Assembly (NCBI GenBank): GCA_029203125.1
Contig: CP119317.1
Span: forward strand, 1,550,001-1,614,000
Length of the DNA: 64,000 bases
Source: Candidatus Cohnella colombiensis
GTDB taxonomy: Bacteria > Bacillota > Bacilli > Paenibacillales > Paenibacillaceae
Reading direction: 5' to 3'
The position numbers and the translations under genes were made by a program. This document shows positions 1-7,484 of this stretch, one piece after another. The stretch's first letter is position 1; every line of letters starts with the position of its first letter. The notes beneath the pieces are model-generated. The model was not told the DNA's origin and did not search any database. It saw only the letters and a list, made by a program, of their open reading frames with translations.

Positions 1-2
1 CA

Positions 3-26
3 CTACAGCGTCCGAGGACGCTGTAG
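3..26. terminator. perfect 11-bp hairpin at window edge
   Basis: CTACAGCGTCC and GGACGCTGTAG form a perfect 11-bp stem with a 2-base spacer. No clear T-run follows on the plus strand. It probably ends transcription of a gene left of the window, or of the minus-strand CapA-like gene that stops at 112. Function is inferred from the stem only. Confidence 0.45.
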
Positions 27-79
27 ATGTAATTTATTTGGAGAACTGAATTTTATGTAAATGACTTCTGGAACAGCTT

Positions 80-99
80 CTGAGCGAGCGGGATATTGT
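80..99 (+). repeat. solitary copy of the 20-bp GGGATATTG repeat
   Basis: CTGAGCGAGCGGGATATTGT matches the nine-copy consensus CTGAGCGAGNGGGATATTGC at 18 of 19 defined positions. It lies 12 bases beyond the stop codon of the CapA-like gene. The longer unit seen near mutS (GCAGTAGCGAAACAG) is not preserved here, so only the core is shared. Confidence 0.75.
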
Positions 100-111
100 A
101 ACGATGTGAAA

Positions 112-1350
112 TTATTGCAAACGCAGCAGATGTTCGTTGATACTAGCTAGTTTCTTTTCCATATTCGAATAGTCTTCAGTGGTAAGAGTAGGATCATCGC
201 GTGTTGTGAGTGCTTGTTCGAGCGGAATAACAGTATAATAGCGAAGTTTATTTTTCGTAAAGATGTGAACCCAAGTAGGGATTGTCTTTACAGTATGCCA
301 CTCAACGCGCGATGTGCCGTCAGGTTCAACTGTCTTGGTGAATGTAACACCAAAGATAAGGCCAACATCTTTCCAGTCACCTGACTGGTTCGAGATGAAG
401 TTGCCTAGAGAATAGATGACGAGTCCACGACGCTCTGTGCCATCGATGCTCTCATCGGCTGGTATGATGATTTCATCATAAGGTTGAACGACGTGAGGGT
501 GAGAGCCAAGAATGAGGTCTGCGCCAGCCGCAACTAAAGAATGGGCTAAATCAATCTGTCCATCACTTGGCATGCGCTGATACTCGTTGCCAAAGTGTAA
601 GGAGACTGTTACCAGATCAACACCGCTTGCTCTAAGTGCAACTATATCTGAAACTATTTTATCTTTGTCTATGAGATTGATTGCAAATGGCTTATCAGCA
701 GGTACAGGGATCCCATTCGTGCCATAACTGTAGGCAAGGAAGCCCATTTGAATTCCATTGCGCTCCACAATGACTTGTTGCTCTGACTCTTCCTTTGTAG
801 CTGCTGAGCCAACGGGGATTAATCCGGCTGCCTTAACATTGTTGAGAGTACGCTCAACACCAGGGAAACCACGATCCATCGTGTGATTGTTGGCAGTGGA
901 GACAAGGTTCACCCCAGCGTTAACAAGCGCCTCTGCAAGCTGTGCAGGGGCATTAAATCGTGGATAGCCGGAGTATTTCAAATCTTCACCGGCTAATGGC
1001 GTTTCCAGATTACCGACCACCCAATCGCCTTCTGCGAAAATCTGCTTCACTTGATCAAACCATGCATTAAAATGATAGTCTTTAGTTTCTGCATTGTAAT
1101 AGGCCGGAAGTTGTGGAGAGTGAACCATAATATCGCCAACCGCGAGCAATGATGCTTCGGTGACAATTGGAGTAGGCGAAGGTGAGGGCTCTTGTTGTGT
1201 GTGAAGAGGACTACTAGTTGCTGTTGCTTCTTCAGTATGTATGGGATTATTCGTTGCAAGAGTAGAAACACTAACAGGGGATAACGAAGAACAGGCTGTT
1301 AGCATTAATACTAACAGCCCTAAATTTATTCCTAATGAAACTTTCCGCAT
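112..1350 (-). CDS. CapA family lipoprotein (PGA_cap domain)
   Basis: Member of the CapA / poly-gamma-glutamate PGA_cap metallophosphoesterase-like family, found in capsule synthesis and in many stand-alone surface proteins. The N-terminus is a lipoprotein signal with lipobox LTAC about 20 residues in, followed by a Ser/Thr/Pro-rich linker. The domain begins at LLAVGDIMVHSPQL and carries NLETPL, STANNHTMDRG and GSHPHVVQP, the conserved metal and phosphate-site motifs. I start at the ATG at 1350 that opens the signal peptide; an in-frame ATG at 1362 is also possible and no strong Shine-Dalgarno decides it. No capB or capC is nearby, so a capsule role is unproven. The gene follows the methyltransferase gene closely on the same strand. 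Confidence 0.87.
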   Translation of the reverse strand: MRKVSLGINLGLLVLMLTACSSLSPVSVSTLATNNPIHTEEATATSSPLHTQQEPSPSPTPIVTEASLLAVGDIMVHSPQLPAYYNAETKDYHFNAWFDQVKQIFAEGDWVVGNLETPLAGEDLKYSGYPRFNAPAQLAEALVNAGVNLVSTANNHTMDRGFPGVERTLNNVKAAGLIPVGSAATKEESEQQVIVERNGIQMGFLAYSYGTNGIPVPADKPFAINLIDKDKIVSDIVALRASGVDLVTVSLHFGNEYQRMPSDGQIDLAHSLVAAGADLILGSHPHVVQPYDEIIIPADESIDGTERRGLVIYSLGNFISNQSGDWKDVGLIFGVTFTKTVEPDGTSRVEWHTVKTIPTWVHIFTKNKLRYYTVIPLEQALTTRDDPTLTTEDYSNMEKKLASINEHLLRLQ

Positions 1351-1373
1351 AAATTTACACATCCAATCAGGAT

Positions 1374-2243
1374 TTACATTTCGCTTTCCCAACGTCCATA
1401 GATGCCACAAGGGAGAACCATGCCACTACGTGTAATTGGAAGTCCGATCTCTCCACAGTCGAGTTTGCCTCCAAATTTACGGCGAATCGACATGTGCAAT
1501 AGATTTTGCAATACCGTTGGTGATAATCCTGTTGTATATGAGTTTACTAAGACGAACAACGGCTTTTCGGACAAAATCTCAAGGCAAGACTCTAGGAAAG
1601 GAAATAGATTCTCCTCTAACTTCCACATCTCGCCGTTCGGACCACGTCCATAGGAGGGAGGGTCCATAATAATGGCTTCATACTGGCGTTCACGGCGCTG
1701 TTCGCGTTGAACGAATTTAAATACATCATCGGTAATGTAACGAACGGGGGCATCTCCTAGGCCAGATAGCTGAGCGTTTTCCTTTGCCCATTGCACCATG
1801 CCCTTTGCTGCATCGACATGGCACACATCTGCGCCTGCGGAAGCCGCAGCAACTGTAGCACCGCCGGTGTATGCGAATAGATTCAATACGCGAATTGGAC
1901 GGCCTGCATTACGGATTTTGTCCATCATCCAGCTCCAATTAACAGCCTGTTCGGGAAACAAGCCTGTATGCTTAAAGCTAGTCGGCTTGATGTGGAATTT
2001 CAATGGACCGTACGAGATATTCCAACGATCGGGCAATGCCCTTTGAAAATCCCACTGCCCGCCACCACTATTACTGCGATGATAGTGACCGTCTGCTTTA
2101 CGCCATGTATCATCTTCGGATACGAGCGGCCAAATAATTTGCGGGTCAGGTCGGCGCAAAATGACGTCTCCCCAGCGTTCGAGCTTTTCGCCATTTCCAG
2201 TGTCAATTAATTCGTAATCTTGCCAGTCTGTTGCCATTTGCAT
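1374..2243 (-). CDS. class I SAM-dependent rRNA-type methyltransferase
   Basis: A 289-residue Rossmann-fold methyltransferase related to the RlmI/RlmK group of 23S rRNA cytosine-C5 or guanine methyltransferases. Visible motifs are the SAM-binding loop VLNLFAYTGGATVAA near residue 120, an acidic residue in CHVDAAKGMVQWAKEN, and motif IV DPPSYGRG near residue 195. There is no PUA domain, so it is shorter than full-length RlmI, as is common for the Bacillales members. The ATG at 2243 has an AAGGA upstream. It ends 11-23 bases before the CapA-like gene, so the two may share a transcript. The exact target base cannot be told from sequence. Confidence 0.85.
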   Translation of the reverse strand: MQMATDWQDYELIDTGNGEKLERWGDVILRRPDPQIIWPLVSEDDTWRKADGHYHRSNSGGGQWDFQRALPDRWNISYGPLKFHIKPTSFKHTGLFPEQAVNWSWMMDKIRNAGRPIRVLNLFAYTGGATVAAASAGADVCHVDAAKGMVQWAKENAQLSGLGDAPVRYITDDVFKFVQREQRRERQYEAIIMDPPSYGRGPNGEMWKLEENLFPFLESCLEILSEKPLFVLVNSYTTGLSPTVLQNLLHMSIRRKFGGKLDCGEIGLPITRSGMVLPCGIYGRWESEM

Positions 2244-2282
2244 AAGTTTCGATTCTTCCTTTTGTCGTTAAATTGGGTTGTA

Positions 2283-3044
2283 TTAAATGGGTGTGACTTG
2301 AGCATTAAATTCATCTGCTACCAGTTGTTCGTCAGGATCAGGGATAAAGCGATAACCAAATCCACGCACAGTCTGAATCCAACGCGGACGAGACGAGTCT
2401 TGCTCAATTTTCTTACGTAAATTACTTACATGCACCATCAACGTACGTGTGTCACCCATGCTATCTGCATTCCAGACGAGCCGGTAAAGCTCCTCTAATG
2501 GAAACACACGATTAGGATGCTTGGCAAGTACGCTTAACAATTCAAATTCTTTTACGGAAAGCGGGAGCTTGTCACCATTCAAGCGGACTTCTAATGTGCG
2601 ATAATCGATCTCTAATCCAGGGTAGTTTATGTTTTCAACCTGCTTCTCAGTCGATTTCTCACGAGTTCGACGTCTCCGAATGTGTGCTTTCACCCGTGCA
2701 ACAAGCTGGCTTGGGCTGAATGGCTTTGTAATATAGTCGTCGCCGCCTTCAGAGAGACCTCGAATAATATCACGATCTTCACTTTTACAGCTTACAAACA
2801 AGATTGGAATATCTGCACAATTGCCTTCTCGCAAACTTCGGCAAACTTCGATCCCATCCATTCGTCCAATGGACACATCCAATAAAATGAGATCAGGAAG
2901 GAGCGTATTCGCTAATTGAATCGCATCGTCACCATTGTCAGCGGCATGGACGATGAACCCTTCACGTTGCATATATAAAGTGATTAAATCAGTGATTTCC
3001 TGTTCATCATCCACGACTAGAACGGTCGACGTGTGGTGAGTCAT
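2283..3044 (-). CDS. OmpR/PhoB-family response regulator
   Basis: A 253-residue two-component response regulator with a receiver domain (DDE at 12-14, phosphoacceptor Asp56 in LLDVSIG, conserved Lys in TKPFSPSQL) and a C-terminal winged-helix DNA-binding domain (RTLMVHVSNLRKKIE, VRGFGYRF). The true start is the ATG at 3044, six bases after AAGGGGAG; longer versions of the frame lack a ribosome site. It is divergent from the histidine kinase gene at 3174, with 130 bp between them, and that kinase is the obvious partner. Divergent rather than tandem arrangement is somewhat unusual for an OmpR pair. Confidence 0.93.
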   Translation of the reverse strand: MTHHTSTVLVVDDEQEITDLITLYMQREGFIVHAADNGDDAIQLANTLLPDLILLDVSIGRMDGIEVCRSLREGNCADIPILFVSCKSEDRDIIRGLSEGGDDYITKPFSPSQLVARVKAHIRRRRTREKSTEKQVENINYPGLEIDYRTLEVRLNGDKLPLSVKEFELLSVLAKHPNRVFPLEELYRLVWNADSMGDTRTLMVHVSNLRKKIEQDSSRPRWIQTVRGFGYRFIPDPDEQLVADEFNAQVTPI

Positions 3045-3173
3045 GTACATCTCCCCTTTACAAGCGACTACACATCTATCATGATTATAACGAAAGCATA
3101 GACAAATAGGCAATCCGTCAATGTAGAATACGCTGATACAGCCAAGTTTTTTATAAAATAAGGAGAGGGTAAA

Positions 3174-5276
3174 TTGAGCATTCGAAAGAAGCTGAGCGGA
3201 CTGATGAAACAATTGTTTTGTGTAATATTGATGTTAATCATCCTTATTAATACATCTGCATGTTCGTTTTCTATGGAACCTATGAACTACCCTCAAGCAA
3301 AAAGCGGTAATATCGATTTAACAGATTGGTCGTGGGAGCAGGATGGAATCATACCGCTCGATGGAGAATGGGAGTTTCAATGGTTTGGTTCAGCTGAGCC
3401 AAAAACAATGGATTCCAATAGGAGCAACTACATTCAGGTTCCAGGTACTTGGGACAACAAGGTGCTTGCAAATGGACAGATGATTCGAAATCAAGGGCTC
3501 GGTGTATACAGTCTTAACATTGTGAATCAGCAGGAAGGTAAGCGTCTGAGCTTGAGATTGCCGAATATCGCGACTGCATATGAGTTGTATATTGACGATC
3601 GGCTTGAGATGAAGCGCGGAGTTGTAGGCTATGATGCCAGTTCCTCAACACCCTATCAATTACCCGGTTTTGTAGATTTTGAACCACGTACAGCAACTAC
3701 AAGTCTTAAGCTTGTTGTGTCTAACTTTGATCATCGCAAAGGAGGACTTCGGACAGCGATCTTGCTAGGGGAATCAGAGCAAATACATAGGACAGATCGT
3801 AATGAGATTTCCATGAGGTTCATCATTATTGGGTGTCTGATCATGATCGGATTTTATCATGTTGGTTTCTATTTATTACGCAGAAGAGACATGAAAAATT
3901 TATTGTTCTCATTGCTTTGTTTCTTCGTTGTGCTACGGATGGGGGTTATGGGGGATAGTTTCCTCATTCAATGGTTTCCATCGCTCAGTTGGTCAGGTGC
4001 GATCAGGATGGAATATATCCTGTTTGTATTAAGCGGTTGGGCCGGGTACGGATATTTCCATAAAATGTTTCCGCGTGAAATTAAACGTCAGGGCTTTACA
4101 TTGTTCAGTGTAAGTGCGATTTTGCTTGTGCTGAGTATAGTAGTACTTCCTCCATTAACGTTCTCTAGCTTGATTATTGTTTACCAAATTTATGTGCTGC
4201 TTATTGGCTTTACAATATTGATAGGTCTAGTATTAGCGAGAATTCGCAGGCTTGAAGGGGCAACATTGGAGATGATCGGTGTTGCAGGATTTTTGTTTGC
4301 GATCGTCAACGATATGATGTTCTATAATGGAATATGGGGAATCAGAGATTTAGTTCCTTATGGGCTGCTATTTCTAATCTTAATGAATTCCTTTATTATC
4401 TTTAGAAGGTTCGCACATACTTATGAACGTGCAGAATTGTTAACGGAGCAGTTCAAAGATTGGAATAATACACTGGAGAAGAAAATCGAAGAACGTACAG
4501 AAGAGCTACATGCTTCCTATCGTACGCTAGAGGATGCGAAGCTGGAGCTGGAGCGAATGGAGCTATCAAGACGGTTGTTAGTGAGCAATATCTCTCATGA
4601 CTTGCGTACACCAATCACGTTGTTGCAAGGTTATTTAGAAGCACTTCGTGATGATGTGATTACAGAGGAACAACAGAGAGCGGCAACGATCCGTTTGATG
4701 CTGAAAAAGGTTGAAGTGTTAAATGTGTTAATTCAGGATTTATTTGAACTGTCGGTACTTGAGGCACGCAAAGTAGATCTGAATATTGAGGTTCTAATGC
4801 TGGGTGAGTGGAAGGAACGTATGATTGAGTTGTACAGTATGGAAATGGAAGAAAAACATATTCAGTTTCGATGTGAATTAGAGGAAGATAAGATAGACAA
4901 TGTGCGAGTTTCAATAGACATTCATCGGATGGATCGTGTATTTTCAAATTTGCTATATAATGCAATCCGATTCACTCAAGTCGGAGGTACAATTGAAATA
5001 ACGTTTGCGTTTGATCCAAGTGATCGGGTTGTGAAGATCCTGTTAAAAGATAGTGGCATTGGTATTCACCCTGAAGATCTCCCATTCATCTTTGATCGTT
5101 TCTATCGAAAATCCGATTCGAAAGTGAAGTCTTCAGCTGGCAGTGGACTTGGCCTAGCAATAGCTAAAGAAATAGTCGAATTGCATGGCGGGACGATTCA
5201 AGCCCGTAACGCTATTGAAGGCGGTTGCATATTTGAAATTCATTTACCACGGTTAGACGACAAAGAAGCGGGATAA
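3174..5276 (+). CDS. 7TMR-DISM sensor histidine kinase
   Basis: A 700-residue membrane sensor kinase that starts with TTG after AAGGAGAGGG. The N-terminus has a hydrophobic segment ending in a lipobox-like TSAC (residue 30). An extracellular jelly-roll DISM-like domain follows (about 45-205, with LDGEWEF and VPGTWDN as in carbohydrate-binding folds), then a seven-helix 7TMR-DISM region (about 210-400), a short coiled coil, and the kinase core. H-box SNISHDLRTP has His475; N-box LLYNAIRFT, DSGIGI and GSGLGLAI complete the ATPase. DISM domains of this type often sense sugars or lipids, but the ligand here is unknown. Its 3' end overlaps the convergent XRE gene by 37 bp. Confidence 0.93.
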   Translation: MSIRKKLSGLMKQLFCVILMLIILINTSACSFSMEPMNYPQAKSGNIDLTDWSWEQDGIIPLDGEWEFQWFGSAEPKTMDSNRSNYIQVPGTWDNKVLANGQMIRNQGLGVYSLNIVNQQEGKRLSLRLPNIATAYELYIDDRLEMKRGVVGYDASSSTPYQLPGFVDFEPRTATTSLKLVVSNFDHRKGGLRTAILLGESEQIHRTDRNEISMRFIIIGCLIMIGFYHVGFYLLRRRDMKNLLFSLLCFFVVLRMGVMGDSFLIQWFPSLSWSGAIRMEYILFVLSGWAGYGYFHKMFPREIKRQGFTLFSVSAILLVLSIVVLPPLTFSSLIIVYQIYVLLIGFTILIGLVLARIRRLEGATLEMIGVAGFLFAIVNDMMFYNGIWGIRDLVPYGLLFLILMNSFIIFRRFAHTYERAELLTEQFKDWNNTLEKKIEERTEELHASYRTLEDAKLELERMELSRRLLVSNISHDLRTPITLLQGYLEALRDDVITEEQQRAATIRLMLKKVEVLNVLIQDLFELSVLEARKVDLNIEVLMLGEWKERMIELYSMEMEEKHIQFRCELEEDKIDNVRVSIDIHRMDRVFSNLLYNAIRFTQVGGTIEITFAFDPSDRVVKILLKDSGIGIHPEDLPFIFDRFYRKSDSKVKSSAGSGLGLAIAKEIVELHGGTIQARNAIEGGCIFEIHLPRLDDKEAG

Positions 5277-5638
5277 GAAGGCTTGTCTCCATTTACAAAA
5301 CGAGACTCCTGCTTCATTAATTCGATCAGTAGATCAATTGATTTTTGTCTCTGATCCTCACTGAGCGGCTTAAGCATATCTAATAATTCCCGCGTTTTTT
5401 GAGAATTAGGTATATCAGGTGGAGATTGAAGTTGCCCTGTTGGCGTTCCACCGATAATATGATCTAAAGATACCTCGAAATAGGCAGCCAGTTTGATCAA
5501 TGTTTCATACACGGGCTGTCGGTTATTGATCTCGTAATGGCTGTATGCAGATCTTGTAATGCCAATATGACGCGCAACTTCCTCTTGAGACAATTTACGC
5601 TTTAATCGTAGTGCTCGTAGTCGTTCACCTATTTTCAT
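5240..5638 (-). CDS. XRE-family transcriptional regulator
   Basis: A 132-residue protein with an N-terminal Cro/CI-type helix-turn-helix (LSQEEVARHIGITRSAYSHYE, about residues 15-37) and a variable C-terminal tail rich in charged residues that may mediate oligomerisation. It resembles SinR/ImmR-like chromosomal regulators rather than a complete phage repressor. It is divergent from the small gene at 5768 and may control it. Its stop lies inside the last 37 bp of the convergent histidine kinase gene. Confidence 0.88.
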   Translation of the reverse strand: MKIGERLRALRLKRKLSQEEVARHIGITRSAYSHYEINNRQPVYETLIKLAAYFEVSLDHIIGGTPTGQLQSPPDIPNSQKTRELLDMLKPLSEDQRQKSIDLLIELMKQESRFVNGDKPSYPASLSSNRGK

Positions 5639-5767
5639 TTTTAATGGCTCCTCGAAGGGTAACTGCTTTTGTATTTAATTTATGATACATTTCGTATCAT
5701 GTCAAGTATTTTGAGTATGTTATATGTTGTTAATACTAAAAAACATAAGGATGAAAGGGTTGATCGT

Positions 5768-6040
5768 ATGAAAATTAATATTATTAAAACAAATATGAGC
5801 TTCAGCAAGGAGACTGGATATGTTGGCCATGTTGAATTTGGAGTAGAAGGTCATAAGCAGCCTTACGAAATTACATTACAGAGCGATAAGGGGAAAAATG
5901 ATTGGAATTATGCACTGAATTTCAGTCAGACTCCTGGAAGTGAAGAGGAGATCCAAAAGGTAGATGAGTACATAGAGGAAGATGATGATTTATTCGATGA
6001 GCTTGTGGAGGCTGCTATGAAGACAATTGAACAACAATAG
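5768..6040 (+). CDS. small acidic protein of unknown function
   Basis: A 90-residue protein starting at the ATG at 5768, about eight bases after AAAGGG; the longer frame upstream has no ribosome site. It has a beta-rich N-terminal part (GHVEFGVEGHKQPYEITLQS) and a very acidic C-terminal half (YIEEDDDLFDELVEAA). There is no signal peptide or membrane segment. I do not recognise the family. Divergence from the XRE regulator suggests it may be that regulator's target. Confidence 0.7.
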   Translation: MKINIIKTNMSFSKETGYVGHVEFGVEGHKQPYEITLQSDKGKNDWNYALNFSQTPGSEEEIQKVDEYIEEDDDLFDELVEAAMKTIEQQ

Positions 6041-6053
6041 GTTTTGAACGATG

Positions 6054-6096
6054 AAGGGACTGCACTCCAGTAGATCATCTGGGGGACAGTCCCTTT
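6054..6096. terminator. bidirectional terminator
   Basis: AAGGGACTG (6054-6062) pairs with CAGTCCCTT (6087-6095), with an inner CCAG/CTGG stem. It lies between the convergent genes ending at 6040 and 6105. Confidence 0.7.
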
Positions 6097-6104
6097 GCTA
6101 TGCC

Positions 6105-6416
6105 TTATTTTTGATAATCGATCTCGAGAAACTTCTCAACTTCGACATCCCAGCGCTCACTCACAAACGAAGCGTGCGATGGATGAATATTGTAAGCTTC
6201 ATAATCGCTTAGATTAGCAAATTCCATCGAGAATCCGAACGAATAGTCGTTCTTCGGGCTGACTTGGCGGAACACTTGGAAGTGCTTGACGACGGGAATC
6301 GATGTCAGAATCGCACGACCATCCTCTAAAAAGCGGATTTCTTCTTCTGAACCCTTCGGATGCTTTAAGCTGAAGATCACTGAGTGAATGATCGTCTCAT
6401 TATTATGAATAGACAT
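6105..6416 (-). CDS. Dabb (stress-response A/B barrel) domain protein
   Basis: A 103-residue single-domain protein of the Dabb family, a dimeric alpha/beta-barrel fold. Typical features are TIIHSVIFSLKHPKGSEEE at the start, a central SFGFSMEFANLSDYEAY strand-helix and the closing HPSHASFVSERWDVEVEKFLEIDY. The ATG at 6416 follows GAAGGAG by eight bases, so the longer frame is not used. Dabb proteins have varied or unknown roles, so no reaction is assigned. It follows the AraC gene on the same strand, 39 bp away. Confidence 0.85.
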   Translation of the reverse strand: MSIHNNETIIHSVIFSLKHPKGSEEEIRFLEDGRAILTSIPVVKHFQVFRQVSPKNDYSFGFSMEFANLSDYEAYNIHPSHASFVSERWDVEVEKFLEIDYQK

Positions 6417-6455
6417 GAATTTCGCTCCTTCGTAACGTATGTGTAGTGTATTCAT

Positions 6456-7355
6456 TCATTCTAAAAGTTTCACACCTTCATGTCTAGCGGACTTGCGATA
6501 TTGCTTTGGTGTACAGTCAAATCGTTGCCGAAAGACGGTGTTAAAGTAGCTTAAACTGTTAAACCCGACGTCTAGTGCAACTTCCATAATTTTAGAGTCG
6601 GTGCTTGTGAGCAGTTGCGCAGCTCGTTGTACGCGATAGTAATTCAAGTAGGTGATCGGACTCTTTGTCGTTATTTTTTTGAAAAACCGACAAAAGTAAG
6701 CTTCGCTCATACTCGCGAGTTCAGCAAGCTGCATTAGTGTAATTTGATCCGCGTAACTGTGTTCGATAAACTCGACGACCGCTTTTATTCGCGCCATTCG
6801 GACACTGTCAGAATCAGCTTTCAACCGCTGAAGAGGTGCGCACATTTGAAGTAAAGTAGACATTGCCGAATAGAGGATCCCTTTGATGTGGAGCTCTGAG
6901 GCATACTTCTTAGCTTGATCTACGTCGAATAATTGGCGGAGCATTATCAAGATTTCAAGCTGCTCACCTGGGATCGTTCGCAAGTGAACGGGGGCAAGGA
7001 TTTGGTGCTGAATGAGTGGATTCATATATTGATCGAAAATCAGATCCACAGAGCTGCCTCGCAAAATATTCGCATGAAAGACTACAGCTTGAAAGGCGCA
7101 TGGCGACTCCGATGTGACATATCCAGAATGGAGCATCCCACTGTTGATAAAGATGGCTTCGCCTGCGTGCACCTCATAATCGTTCGCATCGACCCGAAAC
7201 ATGGCAGAGCCTTCTGTAACGAGTAAAAATTCGAGCTCCTCATGCCAATGAAGCTCAAGCAGAGGGATGTCAGCCGAGCATGTAATGGAATAGGTGCTTA
7301 CCGGATATATCGGATTTCCGTGCGTCTTCTGTTCCTTGAGTCGTATTTGCTTCAT
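6456..7355 (-). CDS. AraC-family transcriptional regulator
   Basis: A 299-residue regulator with an N-terminal cupin sensor domain (LLELHWHEELEFLLVTEGS and VHAGEAIFINSGMLHS) and a C-terminal pair of AraC helix-turn-helix motifs (ITLMQLAELASMSEAYFCRFFKK and IMEVALDVGFNSLSYFNTVFRQ). I start at the ATG at 7355, five bases after GGAGGT; a tandem ATG at 7358 is too close to the ribosome site. It is divergent from the alpha-xylosidase at 7485, which marks it as the probable sugar-responsive regulator of the glycosidase locus. The inducer is unknown. Confidence 0.92.
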   Translation of the reverse strand: MKQIRLKEQKTHGNPIYPVSTYSITCSADIPLLELHWHEELEFLLVTEGSAMFRVDANDYEVHAGEAIFINSGMLHSGYVTSESPCAFQAVVFHANILRGSSVDLIFDQYMNPLIQHQILAPVHLRTIPGEQLEILIMLRQLFDVDQAKKYASELHIKGILYSAMSTLLQMCAPLQRLKADSDSVRMARIKAVVEFIEHSYADQITLMQLAELASMSEAYFCRFFKKITTKSPITYLNYYRVQRAAQLLTSTDSKIMEVALDVGFNSLSYFNTVFRQRFDCTPKQYRKSARHEGVKLLE

Positions 7356-7484
7356 CATTGACCTCCGAATTGTAGACCATTGATTTAACGAAATGTCAAA
7401 ATCGTGATAATAATAGACAAAATAAGTGGAGATATAAACGAACGTTGTCAATATTATTATACTTAAAGAAGCGGAGGGATGATA

